Shown here piece after piece: positions 37,210 through 49,289 of a stretch of DNA of 64,000 bases; positions within the stretch are counted from its first letter, which is position 1; every line of letters begins with the position of its first letter. Location: positions 106,898,398 to 106,962,397 of the forward strand of contig CM072810.1 of NCBI GenBank assembly GCA_037013495.1. The letters run 5' to 3'. The stretch comes from Hippophae tibetana (lineage: Eukaryota; Streptophyta; Magnoliopsida; Rosales; Elaeagnaceae). A program made the translations under genes and the position numbers. The notes beneath the pieces were generated by a model. The model was not told the DNA's origin, made no database searches, and saw nothing but the letters and a program-made list of their open reading frames with translations.

Positions 37210-40200
37210 TACCTGATAATATTTTCACCTCACCTTTGCAACATTATTTCTGCCTTTGTTCCAATCAATTCCATTGTAAGCCTCAGAGTATAGCTCTTGT
37301 CTTAAGGATTGAACCAAACCAGTGATTGGACCAACAAACTTCTTTCCATACAAATATGACATTGGCATGTAAACCAAACGACAATAAGCTAACATTTTTC
37401 CTGCAGATTGGGCTTAATTAAGATAATATTAAGTGCTAGAAGTTGAAATCTATCTTGAGCATGGGGTTGGGTACCCTTATTCCAAATATGTACCTTTTTG
37501 GACTCATTCTCAAAATATTACATAATTAGTAGTACCCCATTTAACTTAGATTTAAGTGCATACTAGTTACCCTTAAAGTTTAATTTTTAACTCGTTCTTA
37601 GGCACGAAACATATGTTTATTTTTTATAATATAATGAACATATGTTTAACGCATCTTTATAAATGCATTAAACATGTATTTTTTTATAACGTGATAAACA
37701 TATATTATTTTTTCAAAGGAATTAAAAATAAAACCAATTAAATAAGTAATGGAAGGTTTACTTTAAGGTACAACAATGATATTCCAAATTTCTAGAAACA
37801 GGGGTAGCACTACGGTATAAAAACAAATGTGGAAAAATCTGCAATTAAATCCAGAATTTGGATTATTTATCTACTTTAAATTAAACGGGAACTATTTATG
37901 TACTAATTTGATAATGTAGATTTAAAAATAATTTTTTTTAAATAAAAGCACATGCTTGATACGAACCTGGATGTATAGGAGAAATATTTGACAAAAGCCA
38001 TAACTCTGGGGGCATAGGATTGACGCCCGACCAGTCATACACACCGAGTATCTAAATTGGTTAAGACTCAATATCACAACCTTTTTATAACAAGAGTATT
38101 TTATATGATATAATCCATCAACAACAAACTAACTAAACCAACCAACCTTCAATCACAACCTTTTTGTTCATAAGAAAAGTTCTAGTTTTGAGATTTCCTA
38201 CCTAAAATAGCATCTATAGATTTTACAAATTGAATGACCCAAATATATCATTTTTTTTGTACATAGCACGATCATGTATGTTATATTACACAATGCACAT
38301 AATGTATATTTATTTATGTACATAAATAGCATCTATATATATTACTATTAGCAACTTATGAAGCAAAGTTTATCATACCGAAAGCCAAAACTTTCCCCAT
38401 GATGGAATTGCCAAAAGACTACCATGGTCAAGGATCCAATTTTGGCCCCTTGCCATCGCTCTGTCCTCACCATCACTAACATCCTCTCCAAGCAATCTCA
38501 AGGCAATGTAGTTTAGTGCTGACCCAAACATAGTGCTGTGACCTTCTATGTGCATTCCCCATCCTCCATCTTCATTCTATCACAACAGTACAATGAAAGA
38601 GAGAAAAGAAACCAGAAGAAGATCAAAGAACATAAAATTTGCTATAAAAAGAAAAAAGCAACTTTTTAAAGTTTACATTTGCATTATGCCGAGTTTACCA
38701 AAGAAGATCAAAGTTATGAAGAATAGATAACTAATTATACCTGATGGTTGTAAATATAACGGATTATTTCCTTCTGGTGTTCTGGACCTAGCACTGCATT
38801 GAGTGCTCCAGTAACATATAGCGCCATGACCTGCATGTGGTATTTATTTAAGGATAGCATAAGTCCCTCACAATTATTCATTTTACATTTATAAATTAAG
38901 TACTGTAGATAGAAAACTAACCATCTTCAAAGTTTAAGCTCTTCGTAAAAAAGTCAAGATTTTTTTTTTTTGTTTACATCTTATCACTCTAACATTAGTT
39001 ATTTTGCTTAAATTTTTGAACATATGGTAACTTTACTTTAACAAATTTGAAATATTAATTATTTTTGGTCTCTTGTGGTTTTTTCTTTATAGAAAAATTA
39101 GGCACAAATGATTTGAAATATCCCAAAATGGCAAAAATTGAGGAAAATAAAGAGATTAAAATAATCAAAATTTGAAAAGAAAATTTAAAGTGTGAGATTT
39201 GTAAAAATAAAGTAACTAATATGCATCAATTTAAAGCAGCAAAGTGGTTAAACCATTAAGCTGAGATTGTCTTACCAAAGGAGGAAGGAAAAACAAAGGG
39301 CCAGCAGATTCAGAGGGCCAATGACCGTCATGGGATTGAATGGAGGAAAAAAAGTTGAGAGCCCTTCTCACTGTGGTTGTCACTGTTTCCTCTGTTATTT
39401 CCTCTATTTCCTTCACTTTCACTGCTGCTGGAATTTGCTCACTTGGGTTTTCCTTTGTAAGCTGTGTGCATTGTTAACAATGAGTAAGAAATAAGAATGG
39501 GGGCATTTTTCACTTCTAATATACAATTATTGGGTTGCTTCGTATTAGCCCTCTCCATTTTCTCCTCTTTCTTGCCCCAATTTGATGTGAAATGATAAAG
39601 GAAGTAGGAGAGAAAAATAGGAAATTAGATCAAAACTGGGGAAGAAGAGCAAGAATTAGGCTAGAGAGACATGAATATAATTTAGTATAGACCAAAAAAA
39701 AAATGAATACTGATAATATCTCTGATTTAAATGTAAATAGGGAGTTGGTGATAATCAAATATAATAATTGAAAACGGAAGAAACTTACCATTTAATTTTT
39801 ATATAACTTACTCACTTACGTAATTGTACCCTTTTAAAACAAAAATATTTTTTATTATAAAATATATATGTATACTATATCTTTAAGCATGCAAATATTT
39901 TTTTAAATTAAATAAAATATATATATGCACTACATGTAAAAGATATATATGTTACGTTATAAAACTTTACCATTTAAACATAATATTAACAAAATTCAAA
40001 ATATAATAAAAATTCCTAACAAATAATAATATAATTTAAATTCCTATTAATATTTTCTCGTAAATCTTAAAATAAATTAATAAATATATCACCAAATTTA
40101 TAACATTTGTATAAATCTACCAATAACTTTACACCATAACAAATATATTATCAAATTTATTATAAGTGTTATAAATCTATTAATATTATTATATTTTTGG

Positions 40201-43200
40201 TGATAAATCTACACAATTTTATATCACTTATAATAAATTTGATCATATATTAATTACAAAAATGTTATATTTATAATATTAATAAAGAGTTTAGTATTTA
40301 ATTTATCACAGATTAAAATTAAATAATATATTTATTATAAATAACTTAAATTTAATGTTATATTTATTAGTTTATTATAATTCTTATTTTGATTTTCGTT
40401 GAGAAAAAAAAAACATAATCTAACAAGAGTTATAAAAATATAGGATAACATTCAAAATTTTACAAATGACAACTAGATATATTATATATTGATTTATTAA
40501 ATTAGTAAGTTATTTGTATTAAATTTGTTTTTGTAATGAGGTATTAACTTATCGTGTTAAACCTTACCAAGATATTGGATGACTTCTAAATGTTTTCTTA
40601 CACCGAATGTGTCAGATTTTTTTAAATTTAACGTGTTATTTCGATTGTATAACTTTTTATTGTTTCTCATCAATTGAAAAATTGAGCTAAAAAAATAAAA
40701 AGACTTGATGTTTGAGTGTAAAGTACGATATGAAGCTTGATCTTAATAGTGCCCAAATCTTGATGCAAAGTGACCGAGTCTTGAGTTCAACTCACATCGA
40801 GAGTTAGATTTTAAAAATATCATCATAAGAATGGGATATTTAGATTAATCTTTAACTCATTCTCATAAAATGATCAATTTTAAGTTTAATTATGTATTTA
40901 TTATTATACTCATATGATATGTTATAATAGTATTTCTATATAATCGACATGTAGACATATCCTATATATGTGTGTATAAATATGATATCAAATTTTGACA
41001 ATTGATTCTCATTTTTCAAATCTTCCTGATTTCTCTCTTTACCCTAAACATAGCATATTTTAAAGCTATATAAATTATAATAAAGCTATATAAATTATAA
41101 TGCTATTTCAAGATTAGTTTAATTTTGTAAAACCACTCCATGCCATTTAATTAGACGACTTCATAAATAGTTGTCTACCATCACAAAAATCTCACTTGTC
41201 CAAACTGATGCTTAGCCGCTAAAGACGAGTTAAAGGATTTGTCGGCGACAATATATAAATGCTGAGGTTTCGCTGTTCAACTATAAAAACTTGTGAATTA
41301 GATCTTGTTGCTTTGGCAATACAAGAAGTGCATGCTTATCATATTAATTACTTTTGTCATATAATAATTAAATTTTCTTATAGATTATTGTTTTAAATAA
41401 AAGTTCTTTTTTGGATATGATTATAAATCTTAAAATTTATGATGATAAATCACATGAATATTTATAAAATTAGGATGATAAATCATATAAATTGTGTATA
41501 TTTACCTCATATTTGATTATATTCGTATTATTTTATTCAAATTTATCCTTATTTTTTAAGATTGTAAGTACATTATTACTTTTATTTCTATTTTAGTATT
41601 ATTGTTTTTACTTATATTCTTAGTTGACATATATAAAATACTTGTATTTAAATTATTGTTACTTATTTAGTCAATTTTGATAATAATTAATACATTTGAG
41701 ATATCTCAATTCTTTTATATTATTATTTAAATTAATCAAAATAAATATTATTTGATATATCTCAATTAAAAATAAATTTCAATAAAAAAGTATCAAAACA
41801 AAAAATACGGATACTCCAAAAATATTAACCTATTTTCTTCACATATACATATTCACGTAAAAAGGTGAATAATCATATTAGGGGTGGACATTTTTTTATC
41901 AAAACCTAACAAACTAACCCGATTCCAAGTCAAAAACTAACCTTCTTTTTTAGGTTTGATTAGTCCAAATATATTAAAAAAAAACATCAAAACCAATTTT
42001 ATTGATCTGTAATTTTAATACATATCAATTTTTTAAATATATTTTTTAATTATTCTTATATATATAATATAAACTCTTTTCTAAATTTAAGACTCATTTT
42101 TCAAACTCCTCTTACTCACATCTCACAGCCAACGTCAAGTGGTTGACGCACCAACGAGGATGAAGTCAATGTCAATGCCTCTAGCTTCTCTTCTAATCAA
42201 TTATCTTGTAGTCTATTGCACCTCCAACTAGCAGTTTCTTCTTCAATTTCTTCTTCAGTTAACAATATCGCCGTTGAGACGTCCACTAGGCCGTCAATGC
42301 TATCCTTCTTTGTTATTACAAGTTTATTTAATTTTTTAATTCTTATATAATTATTTGAGTATTAATTCATATCTAAAATTAAATTAATTTTTTTTATATT
42401 TTCTTTCAATTGAGTTTAAAGATGATTTTTAATTTTTCATGGGTTTTTATTTGAATTCTAACAATTTTTTTATTTTATTTCAATATTAATTTTTTTTAAT
42501 AGAGTATTTTATATTTACTTATTTTTTGAGTGAGGACACAAAGATGGAATGAAAAAACACCAATCATTTTTTTATTTTCTTTTTGCCAAAATCTTAGTCT
42601 ATTTGGTTCATAACATGATTTGGATTAATTCTATAAATTCTTGAAATTTGATCCATATTAGTTATTACTCTATCTACGAGTAATGAGTTTATTGGAACTA
42701 TAACATTTGTTTATTATATGATATTTTTCAATTGGATTATGTTATTTATGTTCAATTATAATCTTTTACTCGTTATTTTATATAAGGTTAAGATTATAAG
42801 TTCATAACAGTCGAGTCAATATCACTTGAATTTATCTTATAATTTTTTTTAATATTGCTTTTTTTAAATATATCAATTAAAATATTTTATATTTTAAAAA
42901 TGTGACGATAAAATTGATTTATAAATAACTAAAAAACCAATCAATCAATGACCAGCCTGTAATAGATCAGATTATCTATAACTCTACAACTTTACAACAT
43001 GTATAATATACAAGTGCGATTCATCTTTACGCTGTTATACAGCCACTTTAGATCTCCGATAAGGGGGTATTTTAATTTAACTTAAGACTTTAAACATGTT
43101 TAATTGGATTTATTTTATCAAGCTAAAAACTTATATATTAGATAATTTACATAATATTAATTAATTAAAAATAGACGTTACTAATTATTTAACTCTTAGT

Positions 43201-43731
43201 TTTGTTAGCTAATGAAGAAACACCTATATGTTAGAACAATTTCAGACTTTGAACAATGTATATCTTTTAGCTAATGGTTATATATAGGAGTTTTATTTGA
43301 GACTTTGATTAATGTTGTTTTAATTTCATATAGTTAAGGATATTAATTACCTAGTTATTGCTAGAAACTCGCCTTATATATGTATTAAAATATCTCAGTT
43401 TGATCATGGAAATTAAAAAATCTCCGTGTGTGTTCAATTATATTAAGGTTTGTTTGTTTTTGGATGGAATTTCTCTGATTAATTTTAAAAGAAAAAAAAA
43501 ATTAGTTGAAATTAAAAGGTTTAATTATTACATTACCTGCATTCTCATAAAAAGATCTGAACTTTGTTTGAAACGAAACCGATTTTCCTTGAAGTTTTGG
43601 CGAAGCCTTTCAACTTCAGCAAGCTCTTCAGAGGTGCCAGCATCTGTATCAAACTCCCAATGCTGCCGACCAGCATGATTATTTACAGACATCAGCCATG
43701 GCCCTCCTTCTGCTATCTTCAACTTCCACAT
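25444..43731 (-). CDS. Oxidosqualene cyclase (triterpene synthase), 18 exons, 755 residues
   Basis: Cyclises 2,3-oxidosqualene to a triterpene alcohol or ketone at the ER membrane. Exons on the minus strand, 5' to 3': 43731-43537, 39461-39276, 38830-38741, 38576-38379, 38051-37967, 37400-37234, 37112-36924, 36819-36706, 35443-35324, 33560-33438, 33344-33246, 32731-32675, 32566-32520, 32429-32286, 31400-31223, 30435-30355, 29835-29752, 25554-25444. They sum to 2,268 nt, all phases fit, and there are no stops. The 755 residues match the usual length of about 760. The start [10 protein letters not shown] is the family's normal N-terminus; an in-frame ATG 33 nt upstream (43,764) is less likely. 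Seen: catalytic DCTAE at 482-486, QW-type repeats (QSHDGHW, NEDGGWG, QNSDGSW, QLPNGAW), and product-motif position MLAYCR at 254-259. Leu there is known from lupeol-type enzymes; Ala at the third place is unusual. Overall wording resembles lupeol/friedelin-type cyclases, but the product is not predictable. Every intron is GT-AG except intron 11 (GC-AG). Confidence 0.93.
25920..29358 (+). mobile_element. Ty1/copia retrotransposon in cyclase intron 17 (antisense to gene)
   Basis: LTRs lie at about 25,920-26,685 and 28,737-29,358. They share AGGAGAATGGACA, CATAAGA-AACTTT-GAGAGCTT-type stretches, GGCTAGAAAAGAGA, GTTTGTTGGATTGGTTTT and a CTTCATAACAA end. A decayed primer-binding site (GTGATATCATAGC) follows the 5' LTR and a polypurine tract (AAGGTGGAGAAT) precedes the 3' LTR. 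Inside, reverse transcriptase pieces at 27,460-27,710 ([29 protein letters not shown]) and an RNase H end at 28,440-28,680 ([27 protein letters not shown]) are on the plus strand. Stops and deletions make it inactive. It lies entirely between exon 17 and exon 18. Confidence 0.85.
27173..27400 (-). pseudogene. Inverted copia gag fragment inside the intron 17 element
   Basis: The minus-strand 75-codon frame contains [10 protein letters not shown], then [16 protein letters not shown] and [15 protein letters not shown]. This is the pattern of a copia gag (UBN2) domain, roughly KxLYxxRMxEGxSL...LLxSLPxSYxH. It runs opposite to the surrounding element, whose reverse transcriptase starts again on the plus strand at about 27,440. 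This implies an internal inversion or a nested, oppositely oriented insertion. Confidence 0.55.
32732..32737 (-). other. NAGNAG tandem splice acceptor of cyclase intron 11
   Basis: On the minus strand the acceptor reads TAGCAG before exon 12. Using the second AG gives SLQ-SKSGG, matching the family; using the first would insert one glutamine. Such tandem acceptors are known to produce single-residue isoforms. Confidence 0.6.
33244..33249 (-). other. GC splice donor of cyclase intron 11
   Basis: Exon 11 ends CAG and the intron begins GCATGT. The nearby GT four bases further would add 4 nt and break the frame, so a GC-AG intron is needed to join LSLQ to SKSGG. Minor GC donors are known in plants and usually have an AG immediately before, as here. 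Confidence 0.7.
33634..35125 (+). mobile_element. Internally deleted copia element in cyclase intron 9
   Basis: Two direct LTRs of about 215 bp (33,634-33,845 and 34,908-35,125) share CATATACTACTGTTAGTG-like and GCATTGGACACGTATATG sequences and a TTTCTTCTT end. GAGTGAGGG just before the second LTR acts as polypurine tract. The 1.06-kb interior retains only a reverse transcriptase N-terminal piece (MTTRSKS... then [10 protein letters not shown] near 34,200-34,300) and an RNase H end ([18 protein letters not shown] near 34,725-34,780). Most of gag-pol is deleted. It is antisense to the cyclase. Confidence 0.75.
35137..35296. repeat. LTR fold-back with a captured 23-bp exon 9 fragment
   Basis: 35,137-35,199 repeats the first 60-odd bases of the adjacent LTR in direct orientation, and 35,223-35,296 repeats the same part inverted, forming a hairpin-capable structure. 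Between the arms, 35,200-35,222 (AGTGTGGTTGCATACTCTTT plus ATT) is an exact copy of cyclase exon 9 sequence at 35,358-35,380. The structure ends 27 bp from the exon 9 donor site (GT at 35,323-35,322). Confidence 0.8.
37171..37207. repeat. AT dinucleotide microsatellite in cyclase intron 6
   Basis: About 18 uninterrupted AT units inside the 121-bp intron 6, making up nearly a third of it. A shorter AT run lies at about 35,511-35,528 in intron 8. Confidence 0.9.
39462..43536 (-). other. Cyclase intron 1 (4.1 kb)
   Basis: The first intron is by far the longest apart from intron 17. It contains an exact 20-bp tandem pair (TAAAGCTATATAAATTATAA) at 41,061-41,100, a MITE-like left end TTAGGGGTGGACATTTTT at about 41,878 without a convincing partner, and a less AT-rich patch at 42,100-42,310. 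No coding sequence was recognised. Confidence 0.6.
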
Positions 43732-44150
43732 TTTCTTGCACCACTCTACAATATGCACATGCATGCATAGAGAAACTTAATTATAAGTAGTAGTTTGCAA
43801 GTTGGCTGAAAATTAAAAATGAAACTCATAAGGACCAATTTGTAAATTTTTTTCAAACGACAAGCACAAATTGGTAAAACCTGTTTAAGACACTCAAACA
43901 CTCAAACATAACACACTCGTGAATAATAACTAGAGACAATAATACAAGATCACATGTCACAAATTATTTTTTATTGAGAATTATTTATTAATTTTTATTT
44001 TTTTATTGAGAATTATCTATTAATTTTTATGTGATTATAAAATATATTTTTTACTATTATAAATAAATAAATTTTATAAAATAATTTAATTTTTAGTAAA
44101 ATTTAAAAATATATAAATTTGGATTAAAAAATATGAATATATATAACAAC
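43732..44150 (-). promoter_or_regulatory. Immediate upstream region of the cyclase
   Basis: On the minus strand, ACTTATAATTAAG near 43,776-43,788 is the closest TATA-like sequence before the ATG, but it is weak. A pair of near-identical 30-bp stretches (TTGAGAATTAT-TATTAATTTTTAT) lies at about 43,972-44,030. A leader intron cannot be excluded. Confidence 0.3.
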
Positions 44151-44285
44151 AACTTACCCAATTAACACGACATGCTAACCTACAATATGCATATACAGGA
44201 ATCATCACATCAACTTACCCAATTAACACGACACTAACCTAATATGCATAACAGGAATCATCACATCAACTTACCCAATTAATTA
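44151..44285. repeat. Tandem duplication of an approximately 60-65-bp unit upstream of the cyclase
   Basis: CAACTTACCCAATTAACACG followed by GACA-CTAACCT and a CAGGAATCATCACAT segment occurs twice in full. The start of a third unit (CAACTTACCCAATTAA) follows at about 44,266. Confidence 0.85.
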
Positions 44286-44402
44286 AAAAAGAAAAGGATA
44301 ATTAAAGATACGAGAGAGAGAGAGTGTATCCTACATTTGCATATATGGATGAAATTAAATATATATAATTAGTAAACCACGTACCTACAAGTTATCATTG
44401 TA

Positions 44403-44498
44403 CACGTTATTAATTAAATATATATAGCATTGTAAACGTGATTAATTAAATATATATCATCTGTAAACCAGCTACACGTGATTAATTAAATATATACA
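44403..44498. repeat. Three tandem ACGT-containing units upstream of the cyclase
   Basis: Units ACGTTATTAATTAAATATAT, ACGTGATTAATTAAATATAT and CACGTGATTAATTAAATATA begin near 44,404, 44,436 and 44,475, spaced about 32 and 39 bp. The third contains a full G-box core CACGTG. They lie about 670-770 bp upstream of the cyclase ATG, so they are candidate promoter elements for bHLH or bZIP factors. Confidence 0.6.
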
Positions 44499-44853
44499 AT
44501 TAGTCAAACAAAATCATTTTTTATAAAATAAATAGTAGTAATTTTTGACTTATTTTATATAATTTAAAAGATTTATAAATATAAAAAAAATTGACTATTG
44601 TATTTATATCAAATCACCTCTTGTAGAAAGTAAAAAGACTTGATAAATGTATATCAAATGCGCGCGTGTCGTTATCGTTCGTCCGAGTGTGTGGGATGAA
44701 GTGACATTTTATTTTATTTTTGAATTTTTTTTTATTAAAATACTTTTTTATTTAAAAATGATCGTTATTTTTCTTTACTCAAAAAATTATTGTTACTCTT
44801 TCCACTAAAACAGGATCATTATTGTCATAATAATCACACATTTTTTTCAAATC

Positions 44854-44940
44854 TATAAATAGAGGATCTCAATTCTCATTTTCAATACAACAATCATAAA
44901 TATCTATTACTAGAAAAAACTCTCAGAAAGAAAAGAAGAT
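44854..44940 (+). promoter_or_regulatory. Orphan plus-strand TATA promoter and leader
   Basis: TCTATAAATAGAGGATCTC at 44,852-44,870 is a textbook plant TATA box, followed by a CA/TC-rich leader-like stretch. The first ATG (44,939) opens a frame of only six codons. The 66-codon frame after it has no ATG start. The promoter may belong to a transposable element, since the downstream sequence to about 45,170 is repeat-like, but no ends were identified. Confidence 0.35.
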
Positions 44941-45170
44941 GATACTAAATTGTTTTTGAGTTTTTCGAGCAACATAAACTTTAGAGGTGTAGCATTTCGG
45001 TTTTCGTCAGTACAGCGAAGTTTCAAGACAGAAAACAAAGATTTTGGATTTTTTTATCTCGGGGATAACAAACTTGTGTTTGTTTGCACAAATTTTTATA
45101 GAGTTACAAAATATCTTAAAGAGAGCAACATAATCCGCGACTCAATCTAAGTAGTACATTTCAATATATC

Positions 45171-47227
45171 AGTAATATCGTTCTTACATAACATATTTGT
45201 CCAAATAGCCACCTTCTAAATCACCTCATCAATCATCTCATTAAGAATGATAGCGAAGGTGGTAGCGAATTTGGTGATGATATATTAAAAATTACATTTT
45301 TAAAAAAATTATTGAATATTTTTTTATAAATGTTCGCACTCGAAATGAATTAAAAATATAAATGATAACATTAATTTGTTTGCACACTCATTCGTCGAAA
45401 ATCAACATTTCATTTATCACACACATTATGAAAACTAACCCTTTAATTTATGTAAACATGTTTGTGTACAATACAAATTTTTTTTTAATTATGTACATGT
45501 TTATATAACCAATTTTACATTAAAAAAAATGATAGAATATTAAGTAAAATAAAATATATATCATATTTTATACATGAGAATTACATATACACAAAACAAT
45601 AAGAGGTACACAATTTTTTTAGAAGTAATTAATAATTTATTTATTTATTTTATGAAGATTATTCACAATCATCACTTTAACGTTGTTATCTTTTAGTGAA
45701 ATCTGTGTAATATAAAACATTAAAGCACTTTTGTTTTTTTCATTTTAAGGTAAAATAATATTTTAATTTATGATATAATTTAATTGATTTATGAAAGTAG
45801 TTTTAATTAAATGTTTAAATTAATTAAATTATATATTTTAATTGAGATTTCATTCAACTTGAAATAAGAAGACTTTTTAAAATTTAAACTTATGTCATTA
45901 ATTATATAATTTTATTATTGCATATTGTAACTTATGTTATCAATTTAGAGATTTTGTAAAAAACTAACAAGAGAGTTTAAAATTTTCGACCAAATTCACC
46001 AAATCTGAAAAATAATTGATTAAAATGACAAAAGTAATGCCGAAATCTTATTCCTACTTTTCTACTTGTCTTTTTAAGCTTAATTAATGTTTCACCTAAG
46101 CTCACCAACCAAATTCCGTTATGGGACATCAGCATCAGCTATTTAGCTTCAAACACAAGGTTCGAATAAGTACTTCTTCTTTTTTGTGACAATAGGCTTG
46201 AATAATTACTTTAGTGATGCAACTTTAAAAAAAAAACTGTACAACGAAGTTTTTAAAGATTGGCTACTGGTATTCTTTCTCAATCTCCTCTTAGATATTT
46301 AAAAAAAAAAGAATTAAATTAATTTAAAATAATACGTAATCTCATACCATATTATTCATGTAATTCATAAGTAATTAATAATTTCCTCATACGTGAGATC
46401 TTTTGGTATAATTTACTAGAAAAGCAAATGAGATCGATCTATTTTTGGTGCAGTAGCCAACCAAACTAATGTAATATAAAGTTGATATTTGATCGAGCAA
46501 ATTAACTTTTGTCAACCAAACACGTAAAATAATATCTAATACAAGGACTCCTCACGAAATGGTTGAACCAATTAGACACTCGGCGTATTTGTGAAGAGTT
46601 CTTAAAATGAGGTATCGTCTTCCAATATATATAATTGGGTATTTAAGTCAAAATCTAACAAAAATAATCTATGAAAAACTCTTCCAAACATGCGATTTAG
46701 CATTTTAAGTCGGAAGGATATAATCAATAAAAAATAATACTATTTATATTTTATTTATTATTTATTTTTATTAAAAAAAATGCTCAGAATTCTTTAACGT
46801 AAAAACATAAAAATTAAAATTCAATGCTATAATTTCATTTTATATATTTAATTTGTTTATAATTATATACATATATATTATATTTAAAATTTTATTTAAC
46901 AAAAATTGGGGGAAGAATGTGTTACATGAGTCATGTCCATTAATGAGATAAAAATTGATTCTTTGTTCATAATTTTATATAAATGTATTTACTTACCTAT
47001 AAAAGACCTTATTTTAAGAGAAATCGTATATACTACTTATTTTATGTTCCTATTAATATTAGTTGTTAATTTAAACCTATTACACATTTTTCTTTTATAT
47101 AAAATGAAATATTAAGATGAAATGATTCCAATACATATCAATACACTAATTATATGGAAGATATTCTCCTAATTTAGTGTAATTACTTGTAATATCTTTT
47201 TGAACTATCAAGATATACCACAAATCT
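45171..47227. other. AT-rich intergenic DNA, no recognised gene
   Basis: Only short AT-biased frames, including a 60-codon one at 46,933-47,115 without any motif. Confidence 0.5.
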
Positions 47228-47428
47228 ATTCACTTACTCATGCACAAATATTTCAACTTAAACACTCCATAGTTTTGATGTGACATTTTTTTATTGGCTA
47301 ATTTTGATTCTCTTAAAATTTATTATATTCACTTACTCATACAAAAACATTTCAATTTAAACACTCCATGGCTTTTACGTGATATCTTCTTATTGGCTAA
47401 TTTTGATTCTCTTAAAATTTATTATATT
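47228..47428 (+). repeat. Tandem duplication, period 99 bp
   Basis: ATTCACTTACTCAT opens both copies (47,228 and 47,327), and both contain AAACACTCCAT and TTATTGGCTAATTTTGATTC followed by TCTTAAAATTTATTATATT. About ten differences separate them, so the duplication is fairly recent. Confidence 0.9.
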
Positions 47429-49289
47429 AATGAATTAAATAATATATATTTCTCTCTTATTTTTATATAATTCAATTAGTTTCACTTTTAATCTCAATAT
47501 TAAAAATATGTCTTTTATGTTATAAAAATATATATACATCCTATTTTTTAACATATAAAAAATTATATTTTTAAATTATAAGAAGAAAGGAAAAAAAAAC
47601 ATGTATTCCTTGTTTTTTAACATACAAAAATCATATACTTTTTACGTTATACGAAAGAAAACACACATATACATTACATGAATAAGTGTAAAAATAAAAC
47701 TTTAAAAATGATGAGTTATCAAACACAATTACCAAATAAAATCACACTAATAATGAATGAATACAAAGTTTGACATCCAATCAATAATATGTTTGAAGGT
47801 TTTGGAAAATATGCTTGTCCTTACAAGAAAACTTTAATCCAAACACAAAGAATGGGAAAGCACATTAGAACTATATGCACAAAAATGAATAGCTTGATCA
47901 TGTAGGGAGAAACTTAAGTAATGTTAAACAATCTTTAGTTGGTAGGTGCAATAATCTTTATAGATTATACAAGATAATGAACTTTCATTTCAAAATATTA
48001 ACTCATTGAATAATGTTTACTTATGCACTTATAAACATATGGTTTTATTGACATTTTATCATTATGAGACTAATTTGCTCTTATTTCTTAACAATTCTCC
48101 TCTCAAACAAGACTCTGGTTCCCTAAATCCATGCTTTGACTCAAACCAAAACCAATCCAATTGGGTCTTTCATGACTAGTCTTCTTTTAACTTTGACCCT
48201 AACTTACCTTATTTTTCCAGCATTTCACGGTTCTCCACAAGGAGAATTTTGACACCATAAGAGCATTTATTATTTTTTGATCAATTTTCTCAAACTAGCA
48301 AAAAATTATCCTAAAACTCATAGATTCATACACATAAATACCAAAATATACTTACAATAAAAATTTAATAAAATAAAAATAAGAATAGATCACATAAGAT
48401 CTCTAGTAGTCACCATCGACAAAATTTTAGAAACCATCATCGGTGACACTTTAGTGCTCCTTCTGTTGGGATTTCATGTGTATGCCTATATGGTGAGAAT
48501 TAAAATTTTCCTATCACTACTTGGCTCAATACACAAAACACCTTATTTGTATGACAATTGCAAGCAATATTTTCTCTTAAGCATTTCAACAAACACCTAA
48601 TGTGCACTAAATAAAATAAATAAATCTCATCTACCTTATTGCTAGAAATGAAGAAGATTACCTTTACCTAAAGAGATTATCAAATCTCTTGAGTAGAGGG
48701 AAGTCAATTTCTCTTCTATATCTCTTCGAAATCACATTTCTTTCGAGAGCACCTCTTGGTTCACCTTGAACCTAAAAAAAAACTACCACACTTCTTAGAT
48801 AGATGGATGCAAAGTTCAAGACTTAAATCCAACCACCCAACAAGAAGAGATGAGAGAAGAGACTTTCAGCCTAGGGTTGAACCATCTAGGTTTTGGCCTT
48901 ATGCAAGCCTTTCCAAGTTTTTGGCCTAGGAGAAGGAAAAACTTGGCTGCTGAAAAATGCAGATTTCGGCTAGGGTTTAAAGGGTAGCAAATGGAATACC
49001 GTTTTCCTTAATAATGCCTCTTTAAATAGGCTAGGATTAGGGCAAATCTTTGTGTAAGGTTTGAATCAATTACACAAATGTCACTAGCCTTGTTTAGCCA
49101 TATTATTCTCTCTTTAATCTCAACTTATGATCGGTGTATAAATTAATTTATGATCTAAGCATGTCATATTATTACATTTTATTTTAGCTTTTCATCTCAT
49201 GTATTTGTATTTTGTCTAATAGATCATTATTAAATGTAAAATACTCGTTGTTTCTCTTCAGTTGGTGTGACCGTGATGAGCAGAACTGG
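47429..49289. other. Intergenic DNA with an unassigned repeat-like patch
   Basis: 48,470-49,090 is less AT-rich, with CTAGGTTTTGGCC and GGCTAGGGTTTAAAGGG words and a minus-strand CCTATTTAAAGAGGC TATA-like box at about 49,018-49,032. It resembles an LTR in the minus orientation, but no partner or internal domain was found. Confidence 0.3.

Noticed and set aside
43732-43764. Upstream in-frame ATG extending the cyclase by 11 residues
   Set aside because: The family starts at [10 protein letters not shown]; the extension is not conserved in wording and is probably leader sequence.
44950-45150. 66-codon frame after the orphan TATA box
   Set aside because: It lacks an ATG at its start and has no motif; the real first ATG gives a six-codon frame.
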